Assembly (NCBI GenBank): GCA_029204225.1
Contig: CM055104.1
Coordinates: 45,699,835-45,763,834 of the forward strand
Length of the DNA: 64,000 nucleotides
Direction: 5' to 3'
Source of the DNA: Diphasiastrum complanatum
Taxonomy: Eukaryota; Streptophyta; Lycopodiopsida; Lycopodiales; Lycopodiaceae
Under the pieces are notes generated by a model, which was not told where the DNA came from, did not search any database, and saw nothing but the letters and a program-made list of their open reading frames with translations. Of this stretch, positions 1 to 10,634 are shown piece after piece. A program made the translations under genes and the position numbers. Numbering within the stretch: position 1 is the stretch's first letter; every line of letters starts with the position of its first letter.

Positions 1-342
1 AGCATATGAGCTTGTGGATTAGGCATCATCGTGATATGGCACGACGAGCTTATAGGGACGGGCAATCCAAGCCCTCCTGGTGTTCAAGAAATGATTGGAA
101 CCGTGTAGAAGCGGATGAATGAACACCAGATAAATACAAGATTCACAAAGATGCTACGGGCGCTAGGATGCATGGGATAGGCAATTCTAGGAAGGGCTCG
201 AGCGGAAAGGCGGGATTGCAACTTACACTACTCTTATAGTTTATCTTTGATTTCATATGCTTTTATTTTTTAATATGCATTGTGTCTAGCTGCTTCAACG
301 TAGACCTAAATTGATTTCAACTTAAATTAAATGCATGGATAG

Positions 343-540
343 TTGGCGGACTATGGACGTCTGCCAACTAAGGAGTTATACGAATATGCGTACAGGGAAT
401 CGTACAATGCATTAGTCGACAAAGTAAAGAGCGAGGGTCATCCTCCAAATGTAAATACTAGTTTTTGTATTCATACTAATGTGGTTTGTATCATGATGTC
501 AATTTTATTTTATTTAATACAATCAAACATTAAATATTAA
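343..540 (+). other. Short ORF in unassigned repeat-like DNA
   Basis: A 65-codon ORF whose first 39 codons look protein-like (charged, rich in Glu, Tyr and Lys). They end at a possible splice donor (AAAT then GTAAAT), after which the frame turns AT-rich and non-coding. A pyrimidine tract and TATGCAG near 562-568 could be an acceptor. It could be a fragment of a plant transposase, but I do not recognise the family. No other support was found in bases 1-790. Confidence 0.2.
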
Positions 541-789
541 TGTAGTTTGTTTGCTTGTGTTTATGCAGACTGGACGTCACAATGACGAGTAGATTAGGTT
601 TATTAATTTTAGTTGATGTTAGATCTAGAAAGACTCGTGCCACATTAAAGCACCAGTTTTGTAATACATTGATTCATATTATGATATTATTGCAAATGAT
701 CATGCTATATTGCCATTGCTTTTATATGTGCAATGTTTTTTTTTCAAAAATTGCAGTGTCAAATTTAGAGATGTGGATTGATGTAATAA

Positions 790-1403
790 CCAACTAAGAA
801 ATCAAAACCATGTGCTTGCTTATATTGGTTCTTCTTCTTGAAACAGTTTGATGCATAGTGTCCTTTCTTTCCACAAAAAAAACACTTGATCTTTGACAGC
901 TTCTTCTTGCCATTGGAAGTTGCACCTTGTGAGGACTGATCCTCACCACCTTCTTTGGCTTTGTCCTTCTTGAAGTGTTGTTGTCCTTTGCCCTTGCCTC
1001 TTGAGACTTGTCTCTGATGAAGAGTGTTTTGTCATCTCCACCATCTTTCAATGAAAGTTTGTTGATCCTCAATTTCTTGTTCTCTTGTATGCTTTCTTCA
1101 GCAATGAGAACACCTTGCAGTGTCTCCAAGGATGGAAGATCCTCTCTGACAGCATAAGTCTGCACAATACTGTCATACTCATCTCTAAGTCCATTTAGGA
1201 CTACTTGAACAAGTTCAGTGTTATTAAGAGCATCACTAATACCAGCTAACACTTGATGAAGATCCTTAACTCTCATGACATATGATGAAGCACTCTCATC
1301 TATTGTCTGATAACTTAGAAATATTTGGTTTCTAAGTGTAAGCAATCTAGAAGTATTTTTGATTTCATAGATTGTTTTTAGAGTATCCCAAAAAAAATGT
1401 GAC
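790..1403 (-). pseudogene. Ty1/copia gag remnant
   Basis: This is the C-terminal half of a copia gag (UBN2/retrotran_gag type). Its repeats match the gag of the copia element at 3.4-8.8 kb: the words NTSRLLTLRN, DESASSYV, RVKDLH and LPSLETLQGVLIAEE are shared with small changes. A frameshift separates this part from a CCHC zinc knuckle, readable in another frame at about 846-892 (CFFCGKKGHYASNC). The N-terminal part of gag and all of pol are absent. The upstream end stops at about 1,403, next to a tandem repeat. It is a truncated, frameshifted relic. Confidence 0.85.
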
Positions 1404-1540
1404 ACTATTTTTTACTCGCAATTCTTGACAGGCAAAAAATGCGAAAAATGCGACAATGCATTTTTACTCGAAATTCCTGACAAGCAAAAAATGCGAAAAA
1501 CGCGACACTGCATTTTTACTCGAAATTTTTGACAGTGTCG
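1401..1540. repeat. Tandem repeat, ~52-bp period, about 2.7 units
   Basis: The block beginning CTCG(A/C)AATTCCTGACA recurs at 1415, 1467 and 1519, so the period is 52 bp. Units contain AAAAAATGCGAAAAA and CGACA(C/A)TGCATTTTTA. The repeat lies between the copia gag remnant and family P copy A. The motif GACAGTGTCG recurs further downstream to about 1,620. No function is suggested. Confidence 0.75.
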
Positions 1541-1733
1541 TTTTAAGAAAAAATTGACTGTAACAAAAAGGTGACAGTGTCGGGTTTTGTAGTGAGAGAA
1601 AATTCCTGACACTGTTGTCAAACTCCGTGTATTTCTGCAAACTGTGTAAAAACACTTGTAATTCTGTAGATTGTGTAAAACACAAGAGAATCCGCAAAAT
1701 TGGATAAACAGTTGGATGAAGATTAAAAACCGA

Positions 1734-3367
1734 TTAGTCGATTAGTAGGAAAAGAGAATAATTCAAGAGTTGTGCAATTTGTAGGTCCTGTTGGAGCTGG
1801 GAGAGCTCCGCTCGCAACCTTGTGTTATTGGTTGCCAACTCTACCACTCGGCTATCCAATGTGGATTTGGCCGCTACCAACCTCTGGAGCAAAGTGCCCA
1901 AGTGCTGGAAGGCCGCGGTGATGTCATGTGACACAGTCGGGGTGGTGCCGCTTATGAGGGCTGGTTGAGATGTTGCTCGTAGTATTGTATCGTCGTCGTC
2001 TTCAACTAAAATTTCTTGTGGCACCATCCCCTCAGGTGCAGTGAGGTCAGCATGCTGAGGTGAGGCGACAAACTCCATTTGATGGAATGTGTCATCATCC
2101 AATGATATGTCAGACTCGACATTCTGGATGGATGAGTCGGTAGGGAGAATGGTTGGGGTGGCGGAGGTGTGTAGAGGAGGAGGGATGGGTTGTTCGAAGG
2201 AAGCAATATTAGGAGGCATGGAAAACTGGAGGGATGTGTCAAGGATGGAAGGAGATTTGGGGGATGTGGGGAGATAACTTGAAAGCATGGAGAATGTTCA
2301 TGAAAGCAAGGGTCGTGGGAGATAACTTGAAATCTTGGGGGTCGATGGCGATGGGGGGAGTGGAAACAGAAGAATCAAGGGATGAGAGAGAAATGGACGA
2401 GGCAATGGTGATGGAAGGAGTGGATGTAGCAAGGATAGCAGTGGAAGATGGAGGGATTGGGGCAATAGGCATAGGATTTGGCGCAAAAGATGTGGTAGAG
2501 GTGGTGGTAGGAGGTGTTGGGTCAGTACGCGGCGTGTGTTGCTTGAAGGGGGATCGGTGGAGGAAGAGGTGGCACCGCGCATACGTTTGCTGGATGGGGA
2601 GTTGAAGGAGATGGTGGAGGTCAACGATTGGTGGAGGGAATGGCCGTGGTCAAAACTTGTGATCTGTGAAATCCTTGAACTTTCTGTTCGAGGAGGGTAA
2701 CATCAAGGGCAAAGAGAATTGCGCCCACAGCGAATTTTTCATGTGCATTGGGCTTTATGGCTCTCTTCAACTCAGGAAGGACAAAGGCATGCCAATGATG
2801 AGGCACAACCTTATTGGTTGGAGAGTCCTTCTAGGATTCCACAATTTTATGGAGGAGGAGGGACTGGATGCATTTCTTTCGCAAACTTCCTATGGCTAGG
2901 AAGTTTCCCAGGAGATGGGCGACGGCTTGGATGACTGGATCGATAATGGCCTCGATTAAATACCCGTCATTTGCATGAAGTATGGGCACTGAGGAGTTTA
3001 GAAAGGGGGTGATGGCTTTAGGGGCTCGTCGATGGGAGGGTTAGGCCTATCACCGAAAATTGTTCCAATGGTAGCCAATGAGTCTTGTTCACACACACTC
3101 GGTGCATAGTTCCACGGTATGGGATATAGAATCTAGATTTGACATCATCCCATGTCCCGAAGGCCGAGACAACAAAATCTATACCGAGGGAGCAGGTGAA
3201 AGGCATTGGATAAATGCCCATTGCTTCCAAGAGGGGTTGGGCAGTCTGGATCCAAGGGGTGATCTGGGAGTCATTGGGCAGATATGGGTAGAGGCAGGGA
3301 TCTCGCATTGAGCAATTTGAGTGGTGTCGGTCTCGTGAGATGGGATGAATGGATGGTTATCTAGGTT
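1734..3367 (-). pseudogene. Family P copy A, C-terminal part: decayed repeated coding element of unknown family
   Basis: Read on the minus strand (3,367 down to 1,734), several frames carry protein-like stretches that match, in the same order, the copy on the plus strand at 38.9-40.1 kb. The order is: a globular part (words AFGTWDDVKSRFY and GTMHRV, about 3,190-3,060); a part with SSVPILHANDGYLIEAI (about 2,990); a part with HWHAFVLPELKRAIKPNAHEKF and LLEQKVQG (2,806-2,621); a Ser/Pro/Thr-rich linker (2,624-2,240); and an acidic segment ending in a coiled coil with LVAAKSTLDSRVVEL (1,734-2,288). Frameshifts separate the parts. The Trp/His pattern loosely recalls 'putative plant transposon protein' domains, but this is only a guess. 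A copia element is inserted at the 3,367/8,821 boundary. Confidence 0.65.
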
Positions 3368-3372
3368 GGTGG

Positions 3373-3909
3373 TGTGAAAATATTGTAAAATTAAAATAAT
3401 AATAAACTTAGAGATTCAAGTTTCGGGGTTTGTCCAAACTTGAGGTAGACTAGTCTAGTAACTTTCCAATTAGAGTCAAGTTAGTTTTTTGTCTTCATAG
3501 TGATGTGTAGGTCTAGAACCTATCAAGAAGCATTTGAGGCTACTCTTGTAGGTCAAAGGATTCTCAAAAAGAGAGATTCTTAAGTCTTATCCATCTCTCT
3601 TTTTGTCATCTAGTAGAAAGGTAGAGGCAATGTGGCATCTAGATTGTTCTCTCTCTCTCCACGAGTTCTAGAAGGCCTCTTGTATTATAAATAAGGTGGC
3701 TTTGTACCACAAGAATACACTTCTTCAAGTAAATCCATTTGATGTGTAATGATAGTTAGATTGTGATGAATGCTCTTGCCTTTATGCTAACTAGCTTGCC
3801 AATGTTTTCCATCTCATTGTTTTTGGAATAGAAGCTAGTTAAGTGTGCAATCATTCATTCTCTTGATCCTTTGTACTTGCAGCTGGTTCACACGTGTGAA
3901 AAGTTTTCA
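3373..3909 (+). repeat. copia-1 5' LTR
   Basis: The LTR begins TGTGAAAATATTG and ends GTGAAAAGTTTTCA. A TATA-like box (TATTATAAATAA, about 3682-3693) lies in the expected promoter position, after a CT-rich stretch. The PBS abuts the 3' end. Confidence 0.95.
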
Positions 3910-3921
3910 TGGTATCAGAGC
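3910..3921 (+). other. copia-1 primer binding site
   Basis: TGGTATCAGAGC is the standard complement of the 3' end of plant initiator tRNA-Met. It starts at the first base after the LTR. Confidence 0.9.
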
Positions 3922-4370
3922 TTGATAGGAGAAACACATCTAATCATTGCTTTGTCAAATGGAATGACTTCTCATCATTGTTGGTGAAATTTTGCCTCTT
4001 ATTGGCACTCGATTTTGAGCTAACTAGATCCACTCTCATCATCACTTATTAATGTATCTTTTTCTCTGATTTCAGAGCTGTACGGCCTGCTGTAGCAGCA
4101 CGTGTGAGGCCTCTAAGCAAGATAGAGTGGGGGCTATGTTACTTCTCATCTTTTCCATCCATGTTGCATATGAATGGAAAGCTAATCAAGTGTAGATTGT
4201 GATGCAAGTGACCTCAAGAGGATTAGTGGACCCTAAGGAGAGTTCTTTGCACTCAAAGTGAGGCATATTGAAGAAGAAAAACAGAGTTTTACATTCTTCT
4301 AGGCTGTACTATCAAAGATCTTTTAAATTGGATATATCTTTTATGTACAAGGAGTTCGCTAAGACAAAAA

Positions 4371-5228
4371 ATGTTGTCTATGACTTCAATGGGATCTTAT
4401 CTATTAGAACAAAGTGAGAGACTCACTTCTACAAATTATGGTACATGGAAAGTGAGGATAAAATCCATTCTTGTACCTCAAGATCTAATAGATATAGTGA
4501 ATGGGAATGAGGAGGAGCCTACTAATCCTCAAGAAATTCCCAAACTCAAGAAAAGAACACGTGTTGCTCTTCATGTTTTAAAGCTAAATGTTTCTAATGA
4601 AGTTCTAAGAGAGATTAGCTCTTGTGTCAATGCTCAAGAAGCATGGAGTACTCTTCAATCCATTTATGAGTCTAAAAACACTTCAAGAGTCCTTACTCTA
4701 AGAAATATGATTTTTCAAAGTTTTCAAAGAAAGGATGAAAGTGCTTCATCCTATGTTTCTAGAGTCAAGGATCTCCATAAAGATCTTTGTTGCATAGATG
4801 ATTCTATCAAATCCAAAGAAATTGTTCAAGTTATTTTGAATGGATTAAGGGAGGATTTTGATACTATTGTTCAATCTTATGCAATTAAAGAGGACTTACC
4901 CTCTTTAGAAGCCTTACAAGGAGTCTTGATAGCCGAGGAGTATAGGCATCAAACTTGAGTTGCAAGATTTGAGAGATTGTCTCTCAAGGATGGAGGAAGT
5001 GATCAAGCACTCTTCACCAAATCCAAGGAGAAGAGAAAAGACAAGAAGAATGGCAAGAGCTCCAAGGAAAACAGAAAAGCAATGGAGAAGACATCTGAGG
5101 AGGAACCAAGCTCATCCAATGTGAAGAAGAACAAGTACAAGGTTACTTGTTTATCATGTGGCAAGAAGGGGCATTTTGCCTCCCAATGCTACAAAAGGAA
5201 AAAGCAAGCCAACATCTCTAATGTATGA
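4371..5228 (+). pseudogene. copia-1 gag (capsid and zinc knuckle), with in-frame stops
   Basis: Gag would form the virus-like particle and bind the element RNA. The start is the first ATG of the long frame. The N-terminal part has the usual ...LTSTNYGTWKVRIKSIL opening, followed by the UBN2-like region with EAWSTLQSIYESKNTSR. A TGA at 4956-4958 interrupts the frame, which then continues in phase to an intact CCHC knuckle (CLSCGKKGHFASQC, about 5154-5195). A second TGA at 5226-5228 lies directly before a Trp codon, where the family usually has Trp-Trp or similar, so TGG to TGA decay is likely. The frame is shared with the protease/integrase segment. Confidence 0.9.
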
Positions 5229-6494
5229 TGGCTAGATAGTGGTGCCTCATCCCACATGAATAGTGATAAAAACTCTTTTTGTAATCTTGTACCATACAAA
5301 GGATCTAGAAGTTGTATCTATACAGCAAATGATGAGGAATGTATGATAGGAGGCATAGGAAGCATATCTCTAGATAAGCTTGATCTCAATGATGTGCTCT
5401 ATGTTCCTAGTTTGACTAAAAATCTAATAAGTGTAGGCCAACTCAATGATGATGGTCTACAAGTAGATTTTAAAAATGGTACTTGCTTGATCACAAAAGA
5501 TGATGATATAATGGCATCATGTTCTCGTTTTGGAAGGTTATTCAAGCTTGATGGAAATGGAAATGCTAATCTTTGCTCGGATATAGTGCTACAAGGAAAG
5601 CTTTCAAATGAAGATCTATGGCGTAGGAGGTTGGGCCATCCCAACTCCAAGGCCATGCAATCTATGTGCAAGTTGGAGCTAGCTCATGGTTTGCCTAAGT
5701 CCATGATCAAGGAGCCAAGTCCTTGTGATGCATGTGCATTGACCAAATCACATGCAAGGCCACATCAAAGATCAACCATCAAGTCCAAAGCACCTTTGGA
5801 ACTCATCCATAGTGACATCCATTTCTCATCCACCAAGAGCAAGGGTGGAGCTACATGTTTTATAACATGTATTGATGATTACTCACATTTTTATTGGGTT
5901 TACCTCTTATCTTCTAAAGCACTTGCATATGAAACTTTTGTGAAATTCAAAGCTTTTGTTGAGAATCAACTATCTTGTAAAATTAAAGCTTTGAGAAGCG
6001 ATAATGGAGGTGAATACATCTCCACAAAGTTCATAAACTTTTGTAATGATTTTGGCATTAGAAGAGATTTCACTTGTTCCTACTCTCCTCAATCTAATGG
6101 AGTGGTCAGAAGAGAAAATAGAACTTTATGTGAATGTGCAAAGGCACTTAGACTAGGAGCCTCTCTTTCTAAAGATTTTTGGGGAGAAGCAATAGGATGT
6201 GCTAACTATCTTTGCAATTTTTTGCCAAATCATGCTATAGAAGATATTTCACCTTATGAAAAGTTGTATGGAAGGAAACCCAAGGTCAATCATCTTAGAA
6301 CATTTGGATGTGTATGCTTTGTACATGTACCTCTTGAAACAAGAAAAAAAGAAGATGCTAATGCTCTTAAAGGCATTATGATAGGCTACTCAAGTAAAGC
6401 CTATAGGATTTTTGTTCCATCTACTAATCAAACTATGATAAGTAGAGATGTGATCTTCCATGAAGATCGAATGTACATGAAGGACAATGTGTAG
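5229..6494 (+). pseudogene. copia-1 protease and integrase segment
   Basis: This is in the same frame as gag. It opens with the aspartic protease site WLDSGASSHM (about 5229-5258, Asp-Ser-Gly present). The GAG-pre-integrase module follows (LWRRRLGHPNSKAM, about 5620), with paired cysteines in SPCDACALTKSHARPH. In the integrase core the first two acidic residues are present (HSDIH and RSDNGGEY). The third acidic position reads NGVVRRENRT where the family has NGVVERKNRT, so the catalytic Glu appears to be Arg. The frame ends at a TAG (6492-6494), with further stops near 6630 before RT. It would not support integration as it stands. Confidence 0.9.
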
Positions 6495-6650
6495 GAAACT
6501 CAAGAGCTTATTCATCAAGGAGGAGTCTCTTCATCAAGTATTGATCAAGATGAAGACTTGTTGGGGCCAAGATCACAAGAGAAGCCGAGTCTACCAATGA
6601 CTCCAAGAATATCAACCCGAGAGAGATCCTAGCCTAGAAGACTCACCTAC

Positions 6651-8244
6651 TTGGAAAAAGGCAAACAAGTGAAGGATTCAAGTTCTCTACATGCTTTTCA
6701 CACCTCCATTGAGGAACCATCAAGTGTGGAGAAAGCTCTTCAATCAAAGGATTGGATCAAAGCTATGGAGGCCGGGTATGAAGCTTTGATGCAAAATGAG
6801 ATTTGGCAACTTGTAGATCCACCTAATGACAAGCATGTCATTGGATGCAAGTGGGTCTATAGAATCAAGCTCAATAATGATGGATCAATCAATAAGTTCA
6901 AAGCAAGGCTTTTTGCTAAAGGCTATCAAAGGCATAGATTATGAAGAAACCTTTGCTCCCGTAGCAAAGATGGTAACCATTAGAATTTTCATTACTATTT
7001 GTTGCTTTTTTTATTGGAAAATGCTTCAAATTGATGTTTCCAATGCTTTCTTAAATGGTTACTTAGAAGAAGAAATATATATGCATCAACCTCCAAGTTT
7101 TGTTGTGAATGGAAAAGGATCAAAAGTATGCTTACTTTTGAAAGGTCTTTATGGCTTGAAACAAGCTCCAAGGGCTTGGTATGAGAGGTTGAACACTTAT
7201 CTTCTTTCTATTGGTTTCAAGATTAGTTCATATGATCCATCATTATATCTTAAACATGTTGGTAATGAGATAATCACGTTGCTTATTTATGTTGATGACA
7301 TTCTATTATGTGGAAGCAACATGGATTTACTTGTTGATACCAAGATCTCCTTAGGAAAGGAATTCAAAATGCAAGATCTTGGATTTTTACATCATGTACT
7401 TGGATTAGAGATTAAGATCTCTAATGACTTATCTCTCATTTCTCAAGAAAGTTATGTAAGATCTATGCTTGAGAAGTTTAAAATGCAAGATTGTAACATA
7501 GATACTCCTATGGAGTCTAATGTTAAATACACTAAAACTTGTGATGAAGCATCCTTTGAGGACATCTCACTTTTTAGAAGTCTAATAGTCTCTCTAATAT
7601 GGCTCACTATCAATAGGGATGATCTTAGTTTTAGTGTGCATAAGCTTAGTCAAAGCATGCAAAATCCAAAGATCCATGATTGGAAAAAGGGGAAGAGGAT
7701 CTTGAGATATGTTGCATCTACTCAAGACTATGGACTTTGTTTTAAAAGACATGATTTAAGCCTTGTTGCCTTTTCAGATTCGGATTTTGCAAGTGATAAG
7801 GTGGATAGAAAGTCCACAAGTGCTTACACAATATTTTTGAGAGGTAATCTTGTCTCTTGGCAATCTAAGAAGCAAGACACTATCTCCTTATCCTCATGTG
7901 AAGCTGAGTACAAGGCTTTGACTATCACAACAAAGGAAGTCATTTGGATCAGAAGATTACTAGTGGAGATCAGGATCATTCAAGAGGAGGAAATACCTTG
8001 CATCAAATGTGATAGCATCTCGGCCCAATATCTTGCAAGTAATCCAATCTTCCATGCAAGAAGTAAACACATAGAGGTAGCACACCACTATGTAAGAGAA
8101 AAAGTTATGGATGGTGAGATTCTCCTTGAGCATGTATCAACTTCAAATTGTTATGCAAATTTACTCACCAAGCCTCTAGCTAAGAAGGACTTTGAAAGAC
8201 ATAGATCAAATCTTGGCTTGATCTCCAAGTCCTTAGTATTGTAA
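6651..8244 (+). pseudogene. copia-1 reverse transcriptase and RNase H
   Basis: RT begins in the gag frame (EKALQSKDWIKAMEAGYEAL, WVYRIKLNNDGSI). It shifts frame near 6,930 just after KARLFAKGYQ, where a few bases seem missing. The second frame is then open to 8,244. It carries GIDYEETFAPVA, IDVSNAFLNG, GLYGLKQAPRAWY and the catalytic box YVDDILL (about 7290). RNase H has DSDFASD, SLSSCEAEY and KHIEVAHH. Apart from the frameshift, the enzyme core looks well kept. Confidence 0.92.
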
Positions 8245-8266
8245 ATATTATTTTTATTTTCAGGAG

Positions 8267-8815
8267 TGTGAAAATATTGTAAAATTAAAATAATATTAAA
8301 CTTAGATATTCAAATTTTGGGGTTTGTCCAAACTTGAGCTAGACTAGTCTAGTAACTTTCCAATTAGAGTCAAGTTAGTTTTTTGTCTTCATAGTGATGT
8401 GTAGGTCTAGAACCTATCAAGAAGCATTTGAGGCTACTCTTGTAGGTTAAAGTATTCTCAAAAAGAGAGATTCTCAAGTCTTATCCATCTCTCTTTTTGT
8501 CATCTAGTAGAGAGGTAGAGGCAATGTGGCATCTAGATTGTTCTCTCTCTCTCCACAAGTTCTAGAAGGCCTCTTGTATTATAAATAAGGTGGCTTTGTA
8601 CCACAAGAATACACTTCTCCAAGTAAATCTTCCATTTGATCCATTTGAGGTGTAATGATAGTTAGATTGTGATGAATGCTCTTGCCTTCATGCTAACTAG
8701 CTTGCCAATGTTTTCCATCTCATTGTTTTTGGAATAGAAGCTAGTTTAGTGTGCAATCATTCATTCTCTTGATCCTTTGTACTTGCAGCTGGTTCACACG
8801 TGTGAAAAGTTTTCA
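8267..8815 (+). repeat. copia-1 3' LTR
   Basis: It is nearly identical to the 5' LTR, with a 12-bp insertion at the ATCCATTTGA region. The sequence just upstream (TTTTCAGGAG) is a poor polypurine tract, much weaker than the tracts at the other elements in this window. Confidence 0.95.
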
Positions 8816-8820
8816 GGTGG

Positions 8821-9003
8821 AAGAGGCCATGCTGATGTGGATATTGGACTGTAGCTTGGTGATGTTGGGCGTGTAGCCTAGTGAGGTAGGGTTGTAACTT
8901 GGAGATGTTGAACTATAACTTGGTGAGGTTGGACTATAGCTTGGGGTTGTTGGATTGTAACTTGGTGAGGTTGGGTTGTAGCTTGGGGATGTGGGACTAT
9001 AAG
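8821..9003 (-). pseudogene. Family P copy A, N-terminal part with RNA polymerase II CTD-like heptads
   Basis: On the minus strand, codons 9,001 to 8,864 read six heptads close to YSPTSPS ([42 protein letters not shown]) and then YTPN. The DNA is a 21-bp tandem array. The same frame continues past an ATG (about 8,829) to the copia-1 insertion site and, using one copy of the GGTGG duplication, on into 3,367 and downward. The heptads therefore lie upstream of the family P protein in one open frame. A TGA lies three codons before the first Tyr. It may be a captured fragment of the polymerase large-subunit tail or an unrelated 21-bp minisatellite with the same coding content. Confidence 0.6.
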
Positions 9004-9866
9004 TTGGAAATCAGGTAAGGTCTTGGGGGGGGGGGGAGTGTGTAAAAGGTCAGAGAAAGGCGAAACGGGCTTAAATGATGGGAAAAAACTGGAACAAGTG
9101 GTAGAAAGTGCGAAAAATGGTGTGTATGAAATTTGAGATCATTTGGAGATAGTTGGAAATTTGTGTGAAAATTCAGCAAGTTCTTCACTACGTAAAGTGA
9201 CAAATGACTTGAATTTCCTACTTATATAGAGGAAAATTAGAGTGCGTTTTAGGACAAGTGCACTTTCCACTACTCGATTCCATACCAAAATTTGCAAGGA
9301 CCTTCTTCACAATTTTCCAAGACCCCAGAGAAGTCGACGAGAGTTCAAAAGCTGATTTGGCTGTCCTACAAGAGTTTTGAAAGTCATGCGAGAATTAAAC
9401 ACTCTCATTCAATTTGCCCTTGTAATTAGATTTTCAAGATCTAACCATATAGGCAGGTCAATTTCACTGCTCTAATTCCATTTATGCTACCTGTGAAGGT
9501 TGGTAAGGTGATCTTGATGGAATGTGAGAATTCTGAAGATTCTGCTTGTCTGAACTCTTGCAGAGGCTCTTTTTTTACTGTTCTTTCTCAAGTAGCTCTC
9601 GCAAATATTTTTGTGGGTCCATCTGGGTCAGATCTGACCATGGTGATCTGGTAGTGGATCCATCAGTTTAAGTGATTTTTACCTCTATTTTTGCTACTTT
9701 TGACTAAGATCTTCAAGTCTGATCTGCATCATCATAGGCTATTTGTTGATAGATGATGTTCTACTACCCTTCTGATCCTCTGGATCTTACTTGGCTCTTG
9801 TTGTAATGATTGTTTGTAGTGTTAGATCTCTTCTCTGAGTTCATTCGAAGATAGAGAATGGTGGCT
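9004..9866. other. Unassigned DNA upstream of family P copy A
   Basis: No coding region is supported. A run of about 13 G residues lies at 9026-9038. An ORF on the minus strand (8,997-9,203) is low-complexity and overlaps the G run. This may be the leader of the family P element, but that cannot be shown here. Confidence 0.4.
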
Positions 9867-10320
9867 TTAAATCTTTCTCATTCGAAAAGAGAGAGTGAAT
9901 CTGCCATACGTGGGGGGGAAGGCCCTGCCTGAGGGCATTCCTTGCTGGGAGGGCCCTTGCCCGAGGGTGGGAGCCCAAGGGCAGGCCCCGACCAACAAGG
10001 AAGGCCCGAGGGCTTCGAGCTTTCCCCTACGTAATGCCATTGGCGAAGGTTTTTTTTTTTCATTTTTTGGCCGTACGGCCGTACACGTGGACCAATTTTT
10101 TTTTTCGTTTTTTGGCCCTACGGTACCGTACGGCCGTACGCGTGGACCAGTTTTTTTTTTCTGGTTTTTTGCCCTTTTTTTTTTTGCAAATTTTTTTATA
10201 TTTGTGGTAGAATGTGGATGTGGACAGCCAATGACGGGCTGCCACATAGCACATGCACATTCCACCGGAGAGAGGAGAGAGAACGTGCATTCCACCGGAG
10301 AGAGAGAGCCTAGGCAACAT
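9867..10320. repeat. GC-rich, palindrome-bearing repeat block
   Basis: This block is much richer in GC than its surroundings. It holds two related units with the palindrome core CGTACGGCCGTAC (10,072-10,084 and 10,127-10,140). Each unit continues into CACGTGGACC or CGCGTGGACC and then a T-run. Nearby are Pro/Gly-type GC-rich words (GGGCCCTTGCCCGAGGG) and a direct repeat of GTGCATTCCACCGGAGAGAG (about 10,252-10,305). Overlapping ORFs on both strands are compositional artefacts. Confidence 0.55.
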
Positions 10321-10634
10321 TAGGTCTCTTCCACAATTAAGTGGTCTCCACCCATGACGATAAATGTATTATGGACAACATTGGAAAGTTAAAATGCTAT
10401 CTTTGAATGTCCAACAAAAGTATCACTTAAGCTTAGGAACAATCTCGGCACAAAGTGTTGATACGCCATAAAAGTGCCTCCAAAAATATATAAAGGCCTT
10501 GCCAACGTAAACCAGCAACTCGACACAGTACCACGGTACATAATATCAGAAACAGGTGAAAACTCAGCTAGGCACTGCATCAGATAACCACATTTTCGGC
10601 TTTTCTATAAAAATGTCGAAAAAATAGATAAATA

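Larger units (their letters stand above)
3373..8815 (+). mobile_element. Ty1/copia LTR retrotransposon, structurally complete but defective (copia-1)
   Basis: It has two LTRs of 537 and 549 bp in direct orientation with TG...CA ends. The 5-bp target duplication GGTGG lies at 3368-3372 and 8816-8820. A tRNA-iMet-type primer site (TGGTATCAGAGC) directly follows the 5' LTR. The internal order is gag, protease, integrase, reverse transcriptase, RNase H, as in Pseudoviridae-type elements. By hand the LTRs differ at about 14 positions plus one 12-bp indel, near 2.6%, so the insertion is fairly recent. At least three in-frame stops, a frameshift in RT and a changed integrase residue make it non-autonomous. 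It sits inside family P copy A. Confidence 0.95.

Noticed and set aside
2089-2605. Gly/Met/Glu-rich plus-strand ORFs
   Set aside because: They are antisense shadows of the Ser/Pro/Thr-rich part of family P copy A, which is conserved on the minus strand.
9867-10323. 142-codon ORFs on both strands in the GC-rich block
   Set aside because: They overlap each other on opposite strands, are low in complexity and include translations of T-runs and palindromes. No domain is visible.
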